DNA of 64,000 bases from Shinella zoogloeoides (lineage in GTDB: Bacteria; Pseudomonadota; Alphaproteobacteria; Rhizobiales; Rhizobiaceae), in assembly GCF_020883495.1 (NCBI RefSeq), contig NZ_CP086610.1:2585501-2649500 (forward strand). Reading direction: 5' to 3'. The notes under the pieces are model-generated. The model was given only the letters and a program-made list of their open reading frames with translations. It made no database searches and was not told the origin of the DNA. This document shows, piece by piece, positions 51,210 through 59,363 of this stretch (positions are counted from its first letter, which is position 1; each line of letters starts with the position of its first letter). Position numbers and translations under genes: made by a program.

Positions 51210-52106
51210 CTAATTCATTTGCGGCGAATGCGGAACGCGGCGGAAAAGCGCGCGGGTGCGCGCCGCCTGAAGCGGCCCCAGCGGGGCATTGGCCGCCGCG
51301 CACAGATAGAGCTTTTCCGAGAGGCGCCGGTTTTCCAGCTTGGCGAAGTGGAAGCGGCCCTCGGCAACGCCGGCCGCGGCATCCAGCCATGTCAGAAAGC
51401 TGATGCCCTTGCCCGCCGCGACATATTCCATGATGAGCGCGATAGAATTGCTGCGCAGCGCGATGCGCGGCTCGGCATGGATACGGTAGACCTCCGCATC
51501 GAGCCGTGGCCAGACCGAAAGGCTGGTGTCGGGCAGGCAGAGCGGGCGGCCAAGGCAGCTCTCGATGCGGAAGGGCGGCTCGCCCGAGGGCGCCAGCGCC
51601 GCCGCATAGACCACCCCGAGATCGTAGCTCCGCTCGTCATAGACCCGAAGCTCCGGCAGGCGCGGCACGTTGAAGGCGAGCAGCGCGTCGATCTCGTTGC
51701 GGCAGAGCTGGCCGACCAGCGTGCCCGTGTCCCCCACCGATATCCTCAGGGCGGACGGGCCGGCCTCTTCCTCCAGCCCCGGCAGGATATAGGGCACGAG
51801 GCACTCCATGATGCCCAGCCGGAGCGTACCGGCCCCGCCGCCGCCGGCCTGCTGCAACGCGGCGCGCAGCGCGCTCTCGTCGTCCAGCCAGCGCTCGGCC
51901 TGTGCCAGCAGCACCTGCCCCTGCTCCGTCAGTTGCACTCCCTGCGGCATGCGCACGAGGAGCCGGGCGCCGAAGGTCTGTTCCAGGATCTGCATCTGGC
52001 GGCTGAGGGCGGAGGCGGAGAGGTTGAGCTTTTCCGCCGCGCGGCGGATCGAGCGCTCGCGCGCCACTTCCACGAAGGTGAAGAACTCCCGCGAGAATGC
52101 CGACAC
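51210..52106 (-). CDS. LysR family transcriptional regulator
   Basis: 298 residues. HTH about 5-65 (SIRRAAEKLNLSASALSRQM) and a LysR substrate-binding domain with the LRISVGDTGTLVGQL segment. The gene is divergent from the nucleoside deaminase/permease pair and likely controls it. It converges on the aldose epimerase gene with only 8 bp between stops. Confidence 0.9.
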   Translation of the reverse strand: MSAFSREFFTFVEVARERSIRRAAEKLNLSASALSRQMQILEQTFGARLLVRMPQGVQLTEQGQVLLAQAERWLDDESALRAALQQAGGGGAGTLRLGIMECLVPYILPGLEEEAGPSALRISVGDTGTLVGQLCRNEIDALLAFNVPRLPELRVYDERSYDLGVVYAAALAPSGEPPFRIESCLGRPLCLPDTSLSVWPRLDAEVYRIHAEPRIALRSNSIALIMEYVAAGKGISFLTWLDAAAGVAEGRFHFAKLENRRLSEKLYLCAAANAPLGPLQAARTRALFRRVPHSPQMN

Positions 52107-52139
52107 AGCCGCCTCCGTGTGCAGTTTTATCGCACACTA

Positions 52140-52164
52140 TGCGCAATTCATTCTAATTGGCGCA
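52140..52164. promoter_or_regulatory. Imperfect dyad in the LysR-deaminase control region
   Basis: TGCGCAATT (52140-52148) and AATTGGCGCA (52155-52164) form an inverted repeat with one extra G in the right arm. It is 34 bp from the LysR start, the usual place for a LysR autoregulatory site. Confidence 0.4.
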
Positions 52165-52222
52165 AGCCCCCTTCTCGCGCACTCTGAATGCGGGAGTTCC
52201 AAGCGTTCAGGAGGAGTGACGA

Positions 52223-52723
52223 ATGCTCGACAAACAGAATAAAGGACAGGCAACGGACAACGACTTGCGCAACCTGCGCGAGACGATGAAGATCGCGGAG
52301 GAAAGCCGGGCGGCGGGCAACCACCCGTTCGGCGCGCTACTGGCTGGGCCGGACGGCGCGGTGCTCATCACCTCCGGCAACACGTTCAAGGACGACAAGG
52401 GCGTCGGCCACGCCGAGATGAACGTGGCGCGGGACGCAGCAAAAACCTACTCGGCCGAGTTCCTTGCAGAATGCACGCTCGTCACCTCGGTGGAACCGTG
52501 CTGCATGTGCTCGGGCGGCACCTATTGGGCCGGCATCGGCCGCGTCGTCTACGGCATGACGGAAAAACGCCTGGCCGAACTGACCGGCGACAACCCGGAA
52601 AACCTGACCATGGACATGCCCTGCGAACACATCTTCGACGCCGGGCAGCGCAAGGTCGAGGTCGTCGGCCCCGTCCCGGCGCTCGAAGGGGAGATTGCGA
52701 AAGCGCATGAGGGCTTCTGGTGA
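52223..52723 (+). CDS. Nucleoside/nucleobase deaminase (cytidine deaminase superfamily)
   Basis: 166 residues. The zinc site is complete: HAE with His63 and Glu65, and PCCMC with Cys93 and Cys96. GNHPFGALLAGPDG near the N-terminus resembles guanine deaminase (GuaD)/TadA-type enzymes. The following gene is a purine/uracil permease, so a role in nucleobase salvage or nitrogen scavenging, such as guanine to xanthine, is likely but the substrate is not proven. GGAGGA precedes the ATG. Confidence 0.88.
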   Translation: MLDKQNKGQATDNDLRNLRETMKIAEESRAAGNHPFGALLAGPDGAVLITSGNTFKDDKGVGHAEMNVARDAAKTYSAEFLAECTLVTSVEPCCMCSGGTYWAGIGRVVYGMTEKRLAELTGDNPENLTMDMPCEHIFDAGQRKVEVVGPVPALEGEIAKAHEGFW

Positions 52724-52771
52724 AAACCGGAAGCCGCCGCCCTTTCCATTTTCCTTTCAGGAGTTCAGCCC

Positions 52772-54163
52772 ATGTCCCGACAAGCGGACCATGGCGCGGC
52801 TGCGGCCGGCGCCAACCAGACTGCACGGCATGTTCATCCCGTCGATGAGATCCTGCCGCCCGCCCGCATGGCGGTGCTCGCGCTTCAGCACGTGCTCGTC
52901 ATGTATACCGGCGCCATCGCCGTACCCTTCATCATCGGCAGCGCCCTTCACCTCACCCAAGCGCAGATCGCCTACCTGATCCAGGCCGACCTCATCACCT
53001 GCGGCCTCGCCACGCTGATCCAGACGATCGGCTTCTGGCGCTTCGGGGTGCGCATGCCCCTGATGCAGGGCATCACCTTCGCCGCGATCTCTCCGGTCAT
53101 CGCCATCGGCAGCAACCCGGCGATCCTGGCGAACGGACCGAATGCCGGCCTGCAGGCGGTCTATGGCGCGGTCATCGCGGCGGGGCTGTTCGCCATCTTC
53201 ATGGCTCCGCTCGGCCGCTACATCGTCAGGGCCTTCCCGCCCGTCGTCGTCGGTGCGGTGCTGACCGTCATGGGCCTCAGCCTGCTGCCGGTGGCGATCC
53301 AGTACGCCCAGGGCGGCTTCGTCGAAGATGCGGGCAGGCCGGCCTATATCGGCCTCGCCTTCCTCGTGCTCGCCGTCATCGTCCTGCTCAATGTGTTCGG
53401 TCGCGGCTTCGTGAAGAACATCGCTGTCTTCCTCGGGCTGGTCGTCGGCGTCGTCTTCGCCGCCGTCATGGGCATGCTGGATTTCAGCGCGGTCAGGGAC
53501 GCGGCCCCGCTCGCCATCGTCACGCCGTTTCATTTCGGCCTGCCGACTTTCCATCTGGTGCCGGTGCTGACCATGTGCCTCGTCGTCGCCATCACCTGGG
53601 TGGAATCGGTCGGCGACACGATCGTCGTCGGCGAGATGGTCGGCCGCCCCGCGACGGAACGCACCATCGCCGATCTCCTGCGGGCCGACGGCCTGTCGAC
53701 CATGCTCGGCGGCATGCTCAACTCGTTCCCCTACACGGCCTTCTCCGAGAATGTCGCGCTGGTGAACATCACGGGCGTGCGCAGCCGCTGGACGGTGGCG
53801 CTTGCAGGGGGCTTCCTCGTGGTGCTCGGCCTTTCGCCGGTGCTGGCGACCGCCATCGCCTCGCTGCCGAAGCCCGTGGTCGGCGGCGCCGGGTTCGTCA
53901 TGTTCGGCACGCTCGTCGTCGTCGGCATGAAGACCCTGCAGAAGATCGACTTCGACACGACCTTCAACAACTTCATGGTGGTGGGCCTCAGCATCGCCAT
54001 GGCGATGATCACCATCGTCAAGCCGGACTTCTTCCAGTTCATGCCGGATTGGTCCCAGGTGGTCTTCCATTCCCCCGTGATCATGGGTGCGATCACCGCC
54101 ATCGTCATGAACGCCGCCCTTAACGGGCTGCGCAGCCAGGGGCACGTCGTCATGGCCCACTAG
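52772..54163 (+). CDS. Nucleobase:cation symporter-2 family (uracil-xanthine) permease
   Basis: 463 residues, 14-segment NCS2/NAT transporter. LALQHVLVMYTGAIAVPFIIG at the N-terminus (roughly 36-56), MPLMQGITFAAISP, and the motif region around TWVESVGDTIVVGEM and NSFPYTAFSENVALVNITGV mark the family. It probably imports xanthine, uric acid, guanine or uracil for the deaminase encoded 48 bp upstream. Confidence 0.92.
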   Translation: MSRQADHGAAAAGANQTARHVHPVDEILPPARMAVLALQHVLVMYTGAIAVPFIIGSALHLTQAQIAYLIQADLITCGLATLIQTIGFWRFGVRMPLMQGITFAAISPVIAIGSNPAILANGPNAGLQAVYGAVIAAGLFAIFMAPLGRYIVRAFPPVVVGAVLTVMGLSLLPVAIQYAQGGFVEDAGRPAYIGLAFLVLAVIVLLNVFGRGFVKNIAVFLGLVVGVVFAAVMGMLDFSAVRDAAPLAIVTPFHFGLPTFHLVPVLTMCLVVAITWVESVGDTIVVGEMVGRPATERTIADLLRADGLSTMLGGMLNSFPYTAFSENVALVNITGVRSRWTVALAGGFLVVLGLSPVLATAIASLPKPVVGGAGFVMFGTLVVVGMKTLQKIDFDTTFNNFMVVGLSIAMAMITIVKPDFFQFMPDWSQVVFHSPVIMGAITAIVMNAALNGLRSQGHVVMAH

Positions 54164-54192
54164 GCTCCCCCTTAGTGCCCGGACGACACCTG

Positions 54193-54228
54193 CCCGAGGG
54201 CCGGAACCGTAAGGTCCCGGCCCTCGGG
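54193..54228. terminator. Long hairpin between convergent permease and hydrolase genes
   Basis: A perfect 12-bp stem, CCCGAGGGCCGG (54193-54204) with CCGGCCCTCGGG (54217-54228), loop 12 nt, 29 nt after the permease stop. No T tract is evident, but the position between convergent genes supports a terminator role. Confidence 0.6.
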
Positions 54229-54341
54229 TCCGTCTATCCGGAAACGCCAAATGCAGAAAACGACGCCCCTCATGCCAACCATGGAGCCTGAACCGATTCG
54301 TGGCTGGCGCCGCCTCATATCCGCGCCAGCCTGTATTTCGA

Positions 54342-55253
54342 TCAAGCCGCGAGGTGGGCCTTGTAGAAGGGCCCAAGTTTGGACATCGCCTCTCCCATCT
54401 GGTCCGGCGTGTCGTAGAGCGACATGTGGGTAGCGCCCTCGACGACATGCAGGTCTTTCACGCTGCTCGCCGCCTTGCCGAAGATGGTCTCGCTGTACCA
54501 GAACGAACCCGCCTCACGTCCCGCCACGAGTTGCAACGGCTGCGTGAGAAGCTGGTCGGCAAGGTGGAAGGCGTCATAGGTCACAAGCTGCGGCAGGCTT
54601 GCCACCGTAAACTTGCTTTCCGTGTTGCAATGCTGGGCGCGCTGCGTCCGGTAGTAATCATAGGCTTCGCGCATATCCGGGTCTTCCACACCTTCGAGGC
54701 TCGGCGGCGAGAAGGGAATGAAGGCGGCCTCGCCACCATTCGCCTCGGCCGTGCGCTGGGCCGTGCCCATTTCCAGAAGGCCGATGGCCTGCGCCACATC
54801 GCTATCGCCGGTCCAGCCCTGGCGGAACATCTCGCCGATATTGACCGAGCTGACGCCGCCCACCGCCTTGATGCGGCGATCGGTCATGGTCGCGTGAATG
54901 GCATAGCCGCCACCGGCGCAGATGCCGAGCGCGCCGATGCGGGCGTTGTCGACATAGCCGAGCGTCGTCAGGTGATCGACCGCTGCCCGCACATCGTTGA
55001 CTCGGGCATAGGGGTCTTCCGCATGGCGCGGCTCGCCGCCGCTCTCACCTTGGTGGGAGGCGTCGAAGGCGAGTGCAACAAAACCTTCGGCAGCGAGCCT
55101 GGCGGCATACCCGCCGGCGGTCTGCTCCTTCACGCCGCCACCGGGGTGCACCACGACGATACCCGCATAGGTCTCGGCGTCGTCGAAGCCTTCCGGCAGG
55201 TAGAGGTTGCCGGCCATTTCAAGGTCGCCGTTTGGGAATTTCACAGGCTTCAT
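54342..55253 (-). CDS. Dienelactone-hydrolase-like alpha/beta hydrolase, paralogue 1
   Basis: 303 residues, alpha/beta-hydrolase fold. The nucleophile elbow GICAGGG has Cys112 in place of Ser, as in dienelactone hydrolase, and GATHMSLYD near the C-terminus supplies the His. An oxyanion-loop segment HPGGGVKEQTAGGY is shared with paralogue 2. Substrate unknown. It is divergent from an intact LysR gene. ATG at 55253 follows CGGAGTGACG; the upstream in-frame ATG is inside the promoter region. Confidence 0.8.
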   Translation of the reverse strand: MKPVKFPNGDLEMAGNLYLPEGFDDAETYAGIVVVHPGGGVKEQTAGGYAARLAAEGFVALAFDASHQGESGGEPRHAEDPYARVNDVRAAVDHLTTLGYVDNARIGALGICAGGGYAIHATMTDRRIKAVGGVSSVNIGEMFRQGWTGDSDVAQAIGLLEMGTAQRTAEANGGEAAFIPFSPPSLEGVEDPDMREAYDYYRTQRAQHCNTESKFTVASLPQLVTYDAFHLADQLLTQPLQLVAGREAGSFWYSETIFGKAASSVKDLHVVEGATHMSLYDTPDQMGEAMSKLGPFYKAHLAA

Positions 55254-55340
55254 CTTCGTCACTCCGGTTTGTCTCGTTTGCAATGAAAGGAATATAGCCC
55301 CGCCTCGGCTTTTCGATTATTGGTGGCAAACGGGATACCA

Positions 55341-55359
55341 TCATTAGACAGGCTAATGA
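55341..55359. promoter_or_regulatory. Palindrome abutting the LysR start codon
   Basis: TCATTAG (55341-55347), spacer ACAGG, CTAATGA (55353-55359): a perfect 7-bp inverted repeat ending one base before the LysR ATG and covering its only possible ribosome site. Likely an autoregulatory operator that also serves the divergent hydrolase. Confidence 0.5.
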
Positions 55360-56277
55360 ATGTCGAACGAGAATCTCCGAGATCTGAACGCCTTCGTCAC
55401 CGTGGCGCGCGAGGGGAGTTTCACCCGCGCGGCAGCCCGGCTCGGCGTGTCGCAATCCGCGCTCAGCCAGACGTTGCGCAATCTTGAGGAGCGGGTCGGC
55501 ATCCGCCTGCTCAACCGCACCACCCGCAACGTCTCTCCAACCGAGGCGGGGGAGCGGCTGCTGGCCCATGTGACGCCGGCACTGGAGGAGATCGAGCACG
55601 GGTTTGCGCAAATCGGCACGCTGCTCGACCGCCCCTCGGGCACGATCCGCATCTCGGCGGATGAATATGCCATCGAGACGGTTCTCTGGCCTCGGCTGTC
55701 GCTATTCATGAGCGACTATCCCGAAATCAATATCGAGCTCGTCACCGACTATGGCCGCAACGACATCGTGCGCGAACGGTTCGATGCCGGCGTACGGCGG
55801 GGGAAGCTCGTTTCCAAGGACATGATCGCCATGCGCATCGGGCCGGATATCCCGATGGCAGTGGTCGCGGCCCCCTCTTTCCTTGCCGGCCGGAAGAAAC
55901 CCCGTACACCGCAGGACCTGTCGAGTGCTCCTTGCATCAATCTGCGCCTGCCCACGCATGGCGAACTGATGGCCTGGACCTTCAGCAAGGGCGGCAAGGA
56001 TCTGCGCATCACCACCGAAGGAAGGCTGGTGCTGACCAGCGTGCGCCAGATACGGCAAGCGTCGCTAGCGGGCTTCGGGTTTGCCTATCTGCCGATGGAT
56101 TATGTCGCAGGCGAGATCGCCGCAGGCCACCTCGTCGAAGTGTTGGCCGACTGGCGCAAGACCTTCGAAGGCTATCACCTCTACTACCCGAACCGCCGAC
56201 AACAATCCCCGGCGCTCGCCGCTCTGGTCAGGGCGCTGCACTATCGGGTTGGGGCTTCCCCGGAGACGAACCGGTAA
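55360..56277 (+). CDS. LysR family transcriptional regulator
   Basis: 305 residues with LysR HTH at about 5-64 (FTRAAARLGVSQSALSQTLR) and a CrgA-type substrate-binding domain (SGTIRISADEYAIETVLWPR). It is divergent from hydrolase paralogue 1 with 106 bp between. A truncated homologous HTH is encoded at 56406-56281 on the other strand, beside hydrolase paralogue 2. Confidence 0.9.
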   Translation: MSNENLRDLNAFVTVAREGSFTRAAARLGVSQSALSQTLRNLEERVGIRLLNRTTRNVSPTEAGERLLAHVTPALEEIEHGFAQIGTLLDRPSGTIRISADEYAIETVLWPRLSLFMSDYPEINIELVTDYGRNDIVRERFDAGVRRGKLVSKDMIAMRIGPDIPMAVVAAPSFLAGRKKPRTPQDLSSAPCINLRLPTHGELMAWTFSKGGKDLRITTEGRLVLTSVRQIRQASLAGFGFAYLPMDYVAGEIAAGHLVEVLADWRKTFEGYHLYYPNRRQQSPALAALVRALHYRVGASPETNR

Positions 56278-56280
56278 CCC

Positions 56281-56406
56281 CTAAAGACACCACGGCGCGC
56301 TCAAGGCGGACTGGGAGAGCCCGAGCTTAGCGGCTGCGCGGGTAAAATTCCGCTCCTCCGCCACCACCACGAAGGCGGTCAGGTCCGCCATCTCCTCGCG
56401 CCGCAT
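56281..56406 (-). pseudogene. Truncated LysR-type regulator (HTH fragment)
   Basis: A 41-codon frame from the ATG at 56406: MRREEMADLTAFVVVAEERN continues FTRAAAKLGLSQSALSAPW and then stops. It is the first two-thirds of a LysR helix-turn-helix, strongly similar to the intact LysR at 55360 (NAFVTVAREGSFTRAAARLG), and then ends in sequence next to that gene's stop codon. It is too short to fold as a regulator. It stands where the divergent regulator of hydrolase paralogue 2 would be expected. Confidence 0.8.
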
Positions 56407-56529
56407 TCATCACCTCACTGATAGGTTCAAACAGTTTGCCGCCATAGAGTGATAGGCGAGATCGACCTATATTTCCAGTCATTCAAGCCGGAACACATTT
56501 CCAACCCCGGCCAACCCGAGGAAACCACC

Positions 56530-57474
56530 ATGGGCAAGATCAGCTTCACCAACACCAACAACCCGGCCATCACGCTCTCGGCCGTCATCAACTTCCCGGA
56601 AGGTTTCAGCGAAGCCGGCAGCTATCCGGCCATCGTCGTCTCCCATCCCGGCGGCGGCGTGAAGGAGCAGACGGCCGGCACCTATGCCCGCGAACTTGCC
56701 AAGGCCGGCTTCGTCACCATCGCCTATGACGCTTCCTATCAGGGTGAATCCACCGGTGAGCCGCGCCAGTTGGAAAACCCCTATATCCGTACCGAGGACG
56801 TCAGCGCCGTCATCGATTACCTGACCACGCTTCCCTACATCGACCAGGAGCGCATCGGCGCCATGGGCATCTGCGCCGGCGCGGGCTACACGGCCAACGC
56901 CGCCATCCAGGATCGCCGCATCAAGGCGGTCGGCACGGTCAGCGCCGTCAATATCGGCTCGATGTTCCGCAACGGCTGGGAGAACAATGTCGCCTCCATC
57001 GACGCGCTGCCCTATGTCGTCGCCGGCTCGAACGCCCGCACGGCGGATGCCAAGGGTGGCGCTGCCGCCATCATGCCGCTCGCCCCGATGAAGGAAGAGG
57101 ATGCGCCGAACGCCGAACTGCGCGAGGCCTGGGAATACTACCACACGCCCCGCGCCGAATGCACCACGGCACCCGGCTTCGCCACGCTGCGCAGCCTCAA
57201 CCAGATCATCACCTACGACGCCTACCACATGGCCGACGTCTACCTCACCCAGCCGATCCTCTCGGTCGTCGGCTCGGTCGCCGGCAGCAAGTGGATGAGC
57301 GACGACCTCCTCGCCCGCGCCGCCAGCACGGACAAGGCGATGCACATCGTCGAGAGTGCGAACCACATGTCGCTCTATGACGGCAAGTCTTACGTCGATG
57401 AAGCCGTCTCCGTCCTCGCCCCCTTCTTCCGCGCAAAGCTTGCCGGCGAAGCCGCCCGCCAGGCCGCCGAATAA
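56530..57474 (+). CDS. Dienelactone-hydrolase-like alpha/beta hydrolase, paralogue 2
   Basis: 314 residues. Nucleophile elbow GICAGAG with Cys115, HPGGGVKEQTAGTY loop and C-terminal SANHMSLYD (catalytic His). It is the closest relative in the window of paralogue 1, and heads a small operon with paralogue 3 and an NAD(P)-binding protein. ATG at 56530 is preceded by CGAGGAAACC. An upstream in-frame ATG (56449) lies within the control region and is not used. Confidence 0.8.
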   Translation: MGKISFTNTNNPAITLSAVINFPEGFSEAGSYPAIVVSHPGGGVKEQTAGTYARELAKAGFVTIAYDASYQGESTGEPRQLENPYIRTEDVSAVIDYLTTLPYIDQERIGAMGICAGAGYTANAAIQDRRIKAVGTVSAVNIGSMFRNGWENNVASIDALPYVVAGSNARTADAKGGAAAIMPLAPMKEEDAPNAELREAWEYYHTPRAECTTAPGFATLRSLNQIITYDAYHMADVYLTQPILSVVGSVAGSKWMSDDLLARAASTDKAMHIVESANHMSLYDGKSYVDEAVSVLAPFFRAKLAGEAARQAAE

Positions 57475-57536
57475 CCCATCCCCGCAGCCGGGCGTCGCAC
57501 GATGCAGCGCCGGCACCTATCTCTCGGAGAAAAGAC

Positions 57537-58469
57537 ATGAAAAGCGTCAAATTCCAGAACCCGGACATGGCCTGGCCGATCGCCGCGAACATCCAGTTCC
57601 CGCCGGGCTTTGACGAAACGAAGGCCTATCCCGCCATCGTCAGCATCCATCCCTTCGGCAGCTGCAAGGAGCAGACCTCAGGCAATGTCTACGGCAAGGC
57701 GCTTGCCGCGGAAGGCTTCGTCGTCATCGCCTATGATGCCAGCTTCCAGGGCCAGTCGGGCGGCACGCCGCGCTGGGTCGAGGACCCGACGCAGCGGGTT
57801 GAGGATATCAGCCGTGTCATCGATTATCTCGTGACCCTGCCCTATGTCGACGAGAACCGCATCGGCATTCTCGGCGTGTGCGGCGGTGGCGGCTATGCCG
57901 TCAACGCGACCCTGACCGAAAAGCGCATCAAGGCCGTCGTTTCGATCACCGGCGTCAATATCGGCCGTCTCTTCCGCGAAGGTTTCAGCGGCTACAATCC
58001 GCTCGGTGCGCTTGCCGCCATAGCCGCCCAGCGCACGAAGGAAGCGCGCGGCGGCGAACTTCAGGTCAACGAACTGCTGCCTGCCAGCCTCGACGTGGCG
58101 AGACAGGCCGGCCTCACCGAACGCGACGTGTTCGAGGCGACGGACTATTACAAGACCCCGCGCGGTCAAGAGGAAGGCGGCGCGACGCGCATGCTCTTCT
58201 CCCACGCACAGAAGACGCTCGCCTGGGATGCCTTCGCCTTTGCCGAAACCCTCCTCACGCAGCCCGTGATGGTGGTGGTCGGCCAGAAGATCGGCGCGTT
58301 CGGCGCCTTCCGCGACGGCATGGAGATCTACGGCCGCGCCACCGCGTCGAAGGATCGCCAGCTGGTCTCGCTCGAGGACTGGTCGCACTACGACCTCTAC
58401 GACAAGCCGGAGCCGGTCGGCCTCGCGCTCGATAAGGTAACGCCCTTCTTCAAGCAGCACCTCGCCTGA
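57537..58469 (+). CDS. Dienelactone-hydrolase-like alpha/beta hydrolase, paralogue 3
   Basis: 310 residues. Nucleophile elbow GVCGGGG with Cys115; the oxyanion loop is HPFGSCKEQTSGN rather than HPGGGVKEQTAG; the C-terminal His is in LEDWSHYDLYD. It is more diverged than paralogues 1 and 2, so its substrate may differ. It follows paralogue 2 by 62 bp and precedes the NAD(P)-binding gene by 76 bp. Confidence 0.8.
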   Translation: MKSVKFQNPDMAWPIAANIQFPPGFDETKAYPAIVSIHPFGSCKEQTSGNVYGKALAAEGFVVIAYDASFQGQSGGTPRWVEDPTQRVEDISRVIDYLVTLPYVDENRIGILGVCGGGGYAVNATLTEKRIKAVVSITGVNIGRLFREGFSGYNPLGALAAIAAQRTKEARGGELQVNELLPASLDVARQAGLTERDVFEATDYYKTPRGQEEGGATRMLFSHAQKTLAWDAFAFAETLLTQPVMVVVGQKIGAFGAFRDGMEIYGRATASKDRQLVSLEDWSHYDLYDKPEPVGLALDKVTPFFKQHLA

Positions 58470-58545
58470 CCAACGCATGCATCCGTCGCTCTCGCACCGG
58501 GAGCGGCGGCCATGGACCCGCAATGTGAGACACAGAGAGAAGACA

Positions 58546-59181
58546 ATGAGCAATGTACTCGTTCTCGGCGCAGGCGGACAGATCGCGCGCCATGTCATCG
58601 GCATGCTGGGCGGCGAACAGGGTATGGCCCTGACGCTGTTTGCCCGCAACACCGCCCGGCTCGCCCGCGTGCCAGCCAATACCACGCTCGTCCAGGGCGA
58701 CGTGCTTGACCCCGCCCGTCTGGCGGAGGCCGTCAAGGGACAGGACATCGTCTACGCCAACCTGACGGGCGAAGACCTCGACGATCAGGCCAAGGCCGTG
58801 ATCGACGCCATGCAGGCGGAAGGCGTGCAGCGCCTCGTCTTCGTGCTGTCGCTCGGCATCTACCAGGAAGTTCCCGGCAAGTTCGGCGAATGGAACGAGG
58901 CGATCATCGGCGAGGACCTGAAGCCCTTCCGCCGCGCCGCCGACGCCATCGAAGCCTCCGGCCTCGACTATACCATACTGCGCCCCGCATGGCTGATGGA
59001 CGAGGACGAGGTGGACTACGAGACCACCGGCCGCAACGAGCCCTTCAAGGGCACCGTCGTCTCGCGCAAAAGCGTCGCCGACCTGATCGCCAGGACCATC
59101 CGCGCGCCAAAACTCCACAGCCGCGCCAATTTCGGCGTCAACAAGCCCAACACGGATGCCGACAAGCCTTACTTCATGTAA
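58546..59181 (+). CDS. NAD(P)-binding (NmrA/SDR-like) protein
   Basis: 211 residues, atypical SDR with the Rossmann motif GAGGQIARHV at the N-terminus and the DYTILRPAWLMDE segment typical of NmrA/YwnB-type proteins. No complete catalytic Tyr-x3-Lys is obvious, so it may be a flavin/NAD(P)-dependent reductase or a redox sensor. It is the last gene of the hydrolase operon. ATG 58546 has GAGAGAAG upstream; the upstream in-frame extension to 58477 looks non-coding. Confidence 0.78.
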   Translation: MSNVLVLGAGGQIARHVIGMLGGEQGMALTLFARNTARLARVPANTTLVQGDVLDPARLAEAVKGQDIVYANLTGEDLDDQAKAVIDAMQAEGVQRLVFVLSLGIYQEVPGKFGEWNEAIIGEDLKPFRRAADAIEASGLDYTILRPAWLMDEDEVDYETTGRNEPFKGTVVSRKSVADLIARTIRAPKLHSRANFGVNKPNTDADKPYFM

Positions 59182-59363
59182 CGCCCAGCCCCACCGCCAT
59201 GAGAAAATCCATGTCATCTCGCAATGGATCGCCGCCGCACTGGCGCTCATTGCACTCGCCATCGCCTGCGTGCCGTTCCCGTCACCTGGATCGAAAGCCG
59301 GCAGGCCCGCACCGTGGCATCCATGAAACCCTAAAGACGCGGCAAGCCGGCAACGCATCCTGC
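59182..59363. other. Possible decayed membrane-protein remnant
   Basis: On the plus strand 59200-59290 reads as a start-less stretch with a hydrophobic segment (WIAAALALIALAIACVPF). A different frame downstream gives VPVTWIESRQARTVASMKP ending in TAA at 59332-59334. Together they look like one small protein broken by a frameshift. No family is recognised. Confidence 0.3.

Noticed and set aside
456..54228. GC-rich hairpins as a REP-type repeat family
   Set aside because: The stems at 456, 5921, 13360, 18860, 47794 and 54193 differ in sequence, so they are not copies of one repeat.
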